Shown piece by piece: positions 59,960-64,000 of a DNA stretch of 64,000 bases. This stretch comes from Acidobacteriaceae bacterium. GTDB lineage: Bacteria > Acidobacteriota > Terriglobia > Terriglobales > Acidobacteriaceae. The position numbers and the translations under genes are program-made. The notes beneath the pieces are model-generated. The model made no database searches. It was given only the letters and a program-made list of their open reading frames with translations, and was not told the DNA's origin. Where the stretch lies: contig JAOAPN010000016.1 in NCBI GenBank assembly GCA_025462885.1, forward strand, positions 248,001 to 312,000, read 5' to 3'. Numbering within the stretch: position 1 is the stretch's first letter; each line of letters starts with the position of its first letter.

Positions 59960-61762
59960 ATGGATCCAAGCCACATCCGCAACTTCGCGATCATCGCGCA
60001 CATCGACCACGGCAAGTCCACCCTCTCCGACCGGCTCCTTGAGCTCACCGGCTCCCTCACCGCGCGTGAGATGCAGGCGCAGGTCCTTGACGCCATGGAC
60101 CTTGAGCGCGAACGCGGCATCACCATCAAAGCCCATACCGTCCGCATGATGTACAGGGCCGAGGACGGCGAGACCTACCAGCTCAACCTGATCGATACCC
60201 CCGGCCACGTCGACTTCTCGTACGAGGTCTCGCGCTCGCTCGCCTCCTGCGAAGGCGCGCTGCTGGTGGTCGATGCTTCCCAGGGCGTCGAGGCCCAGAC
60301 GCTCGCCAATGCATATCTCGCCATCTCGAACGGCCTCGAGATCCTGCCTATCATCAACAAGATCGACCTTCCGTCCGCCGATATCGAGCGCACCAAGGCG
60401 ATGATCGAGAAGTCCGTTGGTCTGCCTGCCGATGACGCCATCTGCGTCTCCGCGAAGACGGGCCTCAACGTTGCTTCGATCCTTGAAGCCGTTGTAACGC
60501 TTCTTCCGCCGCCGCAAGGCAACGCCGATGCCCCGCTCCAGGCCCTGATCTTCGATAGCTGGTTCGACCCGTACAAGGGTGTCATCGTGCTCGCCCGTAT
60601 CATCAATGGCAAGCTCCGTAAGGGCATGAAGATCAAAGTGATGTCCAACGATCGGCGCTTCGAAGTCGAATCCATGGGCGTCATGACCCCCAAGCCTGTC
60701 GAGATCGGCGAACTCTCCGCCGGCGAAGTCGGCTTCTTCGTCGCGACGATCAAGAACGTAGCCGACACCAAGGTCGGCGACACCATCACCGAGGTCGACC
60801 GCCCCTGCGCCGAAGCGCTTCCCGGCTTTGAAGACATCAAATCCATGGTCTTCGCCGGTCTCTATACGGTCGATTCGCACGAACACGCCATGCTGCGCGA
60901 CGCTCTCGAAAAGCTGCGTCTCAACGATGCCAGCTTCTCCTTTGAACCCGAATCCTCTGTTGCACTGGGTTTCGGCTTCCGCTGCGGTTTTCTTGGCCTG
61001 CTCCACCTCGAAATCATCCAGGAGCGCCTCGAACGCGAGTATGACCTCGACCTCATCACCACCGCCCCGGGTGTCCGCTACAAGATCACCCTCACCGATG
61101 GGTCCATGATCGAAGTGGATAACCCTTCGCGCTGGCCCGATCCCTCCAACATCGAGCAGATCGAAGAGCCAGTCATCATCGCCAAGATCCTCACCAACGA
61201 GGAGTACGTCGGCGGAATTCTGAAGCTGGTCGAAGAGAAGCGCGGCCGTCAGCAGAATATGGAGTACGTCTCCGATACCCGCGTCATGATTACCTACGAG
61301 CTTCCGCTGAACGAGATCGTTCTCGACTTCTATGACCGGCTCAAGACCGTCTCCCGCGGCTACGCCTCCCTCGACTACGTCCTGGCCGGAACGTGGATTT
61401 CGCCCATGGTCAAGATGGATATCCTGATCGGCGGCGACGCAGTCGATGCGCTCTCCATCATCATTCACAAAGACTTCGCCATGACCCGCGGCCGCGCTCT
61501 CGTCTCCAAGATGCGGGAGTTAATCCCTCGCCAGATGTTCGAGGTCGCGATCCAGGCCGCGATCGGCTCCAAGGTCATCGCCCGCGAGACCGTTACGGCT
61601 ATCCGCAAGAACGTCATCGCCAAGTGCTACGGCGGCGATATCAGCCGCAAAAAGAAGCTCCTCGACAAGCAAAAAGAGGGCAAAAAGCGCATGAAGCGGA
61701 TCGGGAAGGTCGATATCCCGCAAGAGGCTTTCCTTGCCGTCCTGAAGGTCGGCGAAGAATAG
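59960..61762 (+). CDS. lepA: Elongation factor 4 (LepA) GTPase
   Basis: 600 residues. Ribosome-bound GTPase that back-translocates tRNAs or assists initiation. The G1 motif is AHIDHGKSTL (13-22), G3 DTPGHVDF and G4 NKIDLP; the EF-G-like domains and the LepA-specific C-terminal domain (GGDISRKKKLLDKQKEGKKRMKRIG) complete the protein. Starts MDPSHIRNFAIIAHIDHG. Divergent from yajC. Confidence 0.97.
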   Translation: MDPSHIRNFAIIAHIDHGKSTLSDRLLELTGSLTAREMQAQVLDAMDLERERGITIKAHTVRMMYRAEDGETYQLNLIDTPGHVDFSYEVSRSLASCEGALLVVDASQGVEAQTLANAYLAISNGLEILPIINKIDLPSADIERTKAMIEKSVGLPADDAICVSAKTGLNVASILEAVVTLLPPPQGNADAPLQALIFDSWFDPYKGVIVLARIINGKLRKGMKIKVMSNDRRFEVESMGVMTPKPVEIGELSAGEVGFFVATIKNVADTKVGDTITEVDRPCAEALPGFEDIKSMVFAGLYTVDSHEHAMLRDALEKLRLNDASFSFEPESSVALGFGFRCGFLGLLHLEIIQERLEREYDLDLITTAPGVRYKITLTDGSMIEVDNPSRWPDPSNIEQIEEPVIIAKILTNEEYVGGILKLVEEKRGRQQNMEYVSDTRVMITYELPLNEIVLDFYDRLKTVSRGYASLDYVLAGTWISPMVKMDILIGGDAVDALSIIIHKDFAMTRGRALVSKMRELIPRQMFEVAIQAAIGSKVIARETVTAIRKNVIAKCYGGDISRKKKLLDKQKEGKKRMKRIGKVDIPQEAFLAVLKVGEE

Positions 61763-61810
61763 CGAAATTACCGCCCCGGAATGCTTATTTGTAACCGGCT
61801 AGTAACCATG

Positions 61811-62072
61811 ATCTGTGGAAACCCCCGAAATTGCTGCATTTGAGGGGCCTCTGTCTTGCTGCTTAAACACTTTTCTACAGCTTCGCACAACTCTTTTGCA
61901 TGCAATAACTTACAGCGTCGATGGGAACAGGGGTGTTCACGTTCCCATCCTGAAAATACCCCGTTGGCGTTATCTCAGCCCAAACGATCCACAGTTTTTT
62001 CCACACAAATCTGTGTAGCCCTAAGAACAGTGTTTAATGCACTAAAAGGAGGCCATCACTGGCCTCCTTTTG
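61811..62072 (+). ncRNA. Candidate structured RNA or long structured 3' UTR of lepA
   Basis: Visible elements: a hairpin with stems CCCC/GGGG and AAAT/ATTT (61823-61847); a second hairpin GATGGGAAC/GTTCCCATC (61920-61928 with 61941-61949) whose loop GGGGT (61930-61934) can pair with ACCCC (61958-61962), making an H-type pseudoknot; and two mutually exclusive long-range pairings of CTGTGGAAA (61813-61821), either with TCCACAG (61988-61994) or with TTTCCACA (61998-62005). A terminator closes the segment. No known RNA family is recognised. A promoter within 61763-61811 is not evident, so a lepA 3' UTR is an alternative. Confidence 0.35.
62044..62071. terminator. Bidirectional terminator between lepA and Skp gene
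   Basis: AAAAGGAGGCC pairs exactly with GGCCTCCTTTT around ATCACT, giving T-runs on both strands. Terminates lepA or the RNA upstream, and transcripts from the Skp gene in the opposite direction. Confidence 0.92.
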
Positions 62073-62103
62073 ATGCAGCGATTGAGCTAAAGCGCTACCC
62101 GTT

Positions 62104-62218
62104 TAGAGCAGTTTTCCTGTTGCTGTGGAGGAGAAAATCTAAAGCAGTACCGTTTTCATTGGAGAAAACGGACACGAATGAAACGCCACCGCTATATACC
62201 CACAGGAAAACCGCTCTA
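62104..62218. repeat. Compound inverted repeat downstream of the Skp gene
   Basis: TAGAGCAGTTTTCCTGT (62104-62120) pairs with ACAGGAAAACCGCTCTA (62202-62218; one mismatch), whose right arm overlaps the Skp stop codon. Nested between them is CCGTTTTC/GAAAACGG with a 6-base loop (about 62149-62170). Total about 115 bases. It may be a MITE-like or REP-like element, or a large 3' stem that stabilises the Skp mRNA. Confidence 0.65.
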
Positions 62219-62908
62219 GCGGGGCGCGGCGGGCTTGGGAGCAGCAGGCTTCGGCGCAGTTGCACCGGCAGGCCGCGGACGGGCAGCAGACGGGGCCGAA
62301 GGAGGAGGAGCGGCAACGCCCGAAGAGGTGTTGTACGCTTCCACGACAGCCTGCGTCACGTCTGTATTCTGTACCGCCCACATCACCGCGCTCTGCTGAT
62401 TGCTGACGTCGAGCAACAGGGTGTAGCCGTTCTGCGCGACATAGGTCTTCAGCGTGACCGAGACCTTCTGCGCGACCTTGGCATACGCTTCCTGCAGTTC
62501 GGTATTGTAGGCCGTCTGAGCATCTTCCGCGTCGCGGTTCAACTGCTTTTCCTTGGTGTCGATAGCCTTCAGGCGAGCAGCCCGGTCCGCATCGCTCAAG
62601 GTAGCCGGGGCGCTCTGAAGCTGCTTCTTGAGCGAGTCAACCTCGCCGGCCAGCGTGTCGATCTGGCCCTTGCGTGGCTCGAACTTCTTCTGCACCTCCT
62701 GAACAGCCTTCTGGCCTTCATTGGTGGCAAAAACAGCCTGCTCGAACGCAACCAGCGCGATCTTCGCAGGGATAGCCTGAGGAGCCGGAGCAGCAGCGGC
62801 GGTTGGGGCAGGAGCAGCAGGGGCCTGGGGAGCGGCGGTCTGGGCCGCGCCGGCGACGGTCATCAATCCTGCGCCAAGGGCGGAGAGTACTACGAGGTTG
62901 CGATTCAT
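62216..62908 (-). CDS. OmpH/Skp-family periplasmic chaperone, copy 1
   Basis: 230 residues. Signal peptide (1-22), an Ala/Pro-rich linker, then IPAKIALVAFEQAVFATNEGQKAVQEVQKKFEPRKGQIDTLAGEVDSLKKQLQ: the strand and first tentacle helix of Skp. The coiled coil returns at about 100-150 and ends YVAQNGYTLLLDVSNQQSAVMW, the usual Skp body strand. An Ala/Pro/Lys tail of about 30 residues is added. Skp holds unfolded outer-membrane proteins for BamA (14-17 kb). AAGGAG lies 13 bases before the ATG, as in copy 2. Confidence 0.92.
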   Translation of the reverse strand: MNRNLVVLSALGAGLMTVAGAAQTAAPQAPAAPAPTAAAAPAPQAIPAKIALVAFEQAVFATNEGQKAVQEVQKKFEPRKGQIDTLAGEVDSLKKQLQSAPATLSDADRAARLKAIDTKEKQLNRDAEDAQTAYNTELQEAYAKVAQKVSVTLKTYVAQNGYTLLLDVSNQQSAVMWAVQNTDVTQAVVEAYNTSSGVAAPPPSAPSAARPRPAGATAPKPAAPKPAAPR

Positions 62909-63095
62909 GCGGTCTGTATAACTCCTTCGAAATCCGAAATCTTCGTGCTGCGATTCTCAAAATGCTGCGATCCAGAAGGATCGGGATCCAAAAACTCGTA
63001 TCCGGTATTGGACGTTTCCGATCGTAGAACCGTGCCCCGTTCAGCGGCATCACTGCCCCATGAAACGACAGGATTCCCTGGAAATGGGAGCGGTT

Positions 63096-63776
63096 CTATT
63101 TGGGAGCAGCCGGCTTTGCTGCTGCTGGCCTCGGCGCGGGACGTGGCGTGCTGCGCGTCGCGGAAGGAGCCGAGGGTACCGGTGCCGCTACGCCCGACGA
63201 TGCATTGTAAGCATCGACGACCGCCTGCGAGATGTCCGTGCCAGCCTGCGTCCAAAGAACCGAGACTCCACCCTGCTGGCCCGTGTTATCGAGCAGCATG
63301 GTGTAACCGTTCTTCTGCACATACTGGATCACAACCGGACCCATCTTCTGTGCGACCTTGCCGATGGCATCCTGTAGGTCAGAGCCGTAGGAGGTCTGGG
63401 CATCTTCGCCGTCCCGCTGGTACTGCTTCTGCTTGGTCTCGATCGCCCGCTGCCGCGAGGCACGTTCATCCTCGGGCGTCGTCGCCGGGGCAGACTGCAA
63501 CTGCTTGGTCAGCGAGTCAATCTCAGCAGCCAGAGCGTCCAACGAGGCTTTCCTGGGCTCGTACTTCTTCTGCAGATCCTGCAGGCTGCGCTGGCCTTCG
63601 TTGGTAGCGGCGGCGGCCTGCTCAAATTCGATAAGGGCGATCTTTGCGGGAACGGCCTGGGGAGCGACCGCTGCGGGAGCAGCAGCAGGTGCAGCGGGGG
63701 CGGCTGTCTGAGCAATTCCAGAGGAGACGGCGAGGCCTGCGGCAAGGCCAGTAACTAGAACAAGGGTGCGATTCAT
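63096..63776 (-). CDS. OmpH/Skp-family periplasmic chaperone, copy 2
   Basis: 226 residues, paralogue of copy 1, with the same plan: signal peptide, Ala/Pro linker, VPAKIALIEFEQAAAATNEGQRSLQDLQKKYEPRK, coiled coil, VQKNGYTMLLDNTGQQGGVSVLW and an Ala/Pro/Lys tail. ATG 63776 was chosen from the match to copy 1; the frame stays open to 63998. AAGGAG lies 13 bases upstream. The tandem pair probably arose by duplication and may assemble as a mixed trimer. Confidence 0.92.
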   Translation of the reverse strand: MNRTLVLVTGLAAGLAVSSGIAQTAAPAAPAAAPAAVAPQAVPAKIALIEFEQAAAATNEGQRSLQDLQKKYEPRKASLDALAAEIDSLTKQLQSAPATTPEDERASRQRAIETKQKQYQRDGEDAQTSYGSDLQDAIGKVAQKMGPVVIQYVQKNGYTMLLDNTGQQGGVSVLWTQAGTDISQAVVDAYNASSGVAAPVPSAPSATRSTPRPAPRPAAAKPAAPK

Positions 63777-64000
63777 GCGGTAAGTGGTACTCCTTGGGAA
63801 ATCGATCGAGCTTCTCATCTCTTGATCTATCTTTAATCTGTATCCGGAAATCTTGCGGACTGCGGCGGAGCACCTTACGTTGCTCTCCGAGCCTCGCCCT
63901 GCATCCACCCGATCCCCGTGTGAGCCGCATCGTCTCCGTGCGAACACCCATGAACCCCTGCGCTCCAGTCTCCCGCCAGCTCGATCAAAAAGTATCAATC
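63777..64000. other. Upstream region of Skp copy 2 at the window edge
   Basis: 224 bases up to the end of the window. The Skp promoter is expected here. The open frame in it lacks protein character. Nothing else is seen. Confidence 0.4.

Larger units (their letters stand above)
61763..62215. other. Non-coding region with structured-RNA candidate, terminator and compound inverted repeat
   Basis: 453 bases between the stops of lepA and the Skp gene. It contains, in order, a stretch rich in possible RNA helices (61811-62016), a strong bidirectional terminator (62044-62071) and a long imperfect inverted repeat (62104-62218). No reading frame with ribosome binding site or protein-like composition is seen. 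See the separate entries. Confidence 0.6.

Noticed and set aside
59900..61468. 522-codon minus-strand frame opposite lepA
   Set aside because: Shadow of lepA: Asp/Gly/Val-rich composition, no motif, no start signal.
61814..62005. 6S RNA identity for the lepA-skp RNA candidate
   Set aside because: The outer pairing spans a 6S-like length, but the two halves do not pair continuously into a rod and there is a pseudoknot-like element instead.
1..64000. CRISPR arrays, tRNA, rRNA and insertion sequences
   Set aside because: No regularly spaced direct repeats, no tRNA-like cloverleaf, no rRNA motifs and no transposase-like frame were seen anywhere in the window.

Overview
This 64 kb window is a chromosomal segment from a Gram-negative bacterium, most likely of the family Acidobacteriaceae (the Granulicella/Terriglobus/Edaphobacter type). 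The inference rests on the high GC content, the Oar-like TonB-dependent receptors with an N-terminal carboxypeptidase-regulatory domain, the outer-membrane assembly genes (lptD, bamA, Skp/OmpH) and several c-type cytochrome lipoproteins typical of that group. Nearly all genes look like vertically inherited housekeeping or niche genes. I see no insertion sequence, prophage, CRISPR array, rRNA or tRNA.

Layout. 0-4 kb: a cut-off receptor gene and a complete TonB-dependent receptor. 4.3-7.3 kb: obgE, a haem c lipoprotein and a secreted M15-like peptidase. 7.4-17 kb: outer-membrane biogenesis, with lptD, a DsbA-like oxidoreductase and a SurA-like chaperone in one operon, an RDD membrane protein and bamA. 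17-18 kb: a ribbon-helix-helix/PIN toxin-antitoxin pair coupled to a CPXCG protein. 18-21.4 kb: a PLP lyase overlapping a molybdopterin oxidoreductase, then a 56-residue membrane protein. 21.5-25 kb: AraC regulator, TMEM175-like channel, SnoaL-like protein and Tat-exported metallo-hydrolase. 25-32.9 kb: frr, an aminotransferase, lipA, a cytochrome c, dacB and folP. 33-35.6 kb: DUF2278, a HxlR regulator divergent from a short-chain dehydrogenase, and a very acidic small protein. 35.8-49 kb: rmuC, GH32, acpP-fabF, a sialate esterase, an octahaem cytochrome coupled to a YIP1 membrane protein, GH31 and a phospholipase C-like protein. 48.6-50.2 kb: two AhpD-like paralogues and a secreted protein. 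50.2-52.2 kb: biotin carboxylase and its biotin carrier. 52.3-59.6 kb: a minus-strand block yajC-secD-secF-tonB-exbB-exbD-exbD-TPR lipoprotein. 60-64 kb: lepA and two tandem Skp/OmpH genes.

How the genes fit together. The window is strongly biased to cell-envelope construction. Sec translocation (yajC, secD, secF), periplasmic chaperones (SurA-like, two Skp), disulfide formation (DsbA-like), the Bam and Lpt outer-membrane machines and the TonB-ExbBD energy source are all here, alongside receptors that would use them. A second theme is polysaccharide use (GH32, GH31, sialate esterase).

The most interesting non-coding signals are: (i) a roughly 260-base segment between lepA and the Skp gene with a possible pseudoknot, two mutually exclusive long-range pairings and its own terminator; (ii) a compound inverted repeat next to it; (iii) two families of short palindromic intergenic repeats; (iv) clear palindromic operator candidates in front of the toxin-antitoxin pair and between hxlR and the dehydrogenase. 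Everything here was read by eye; no database search or folding program was run.
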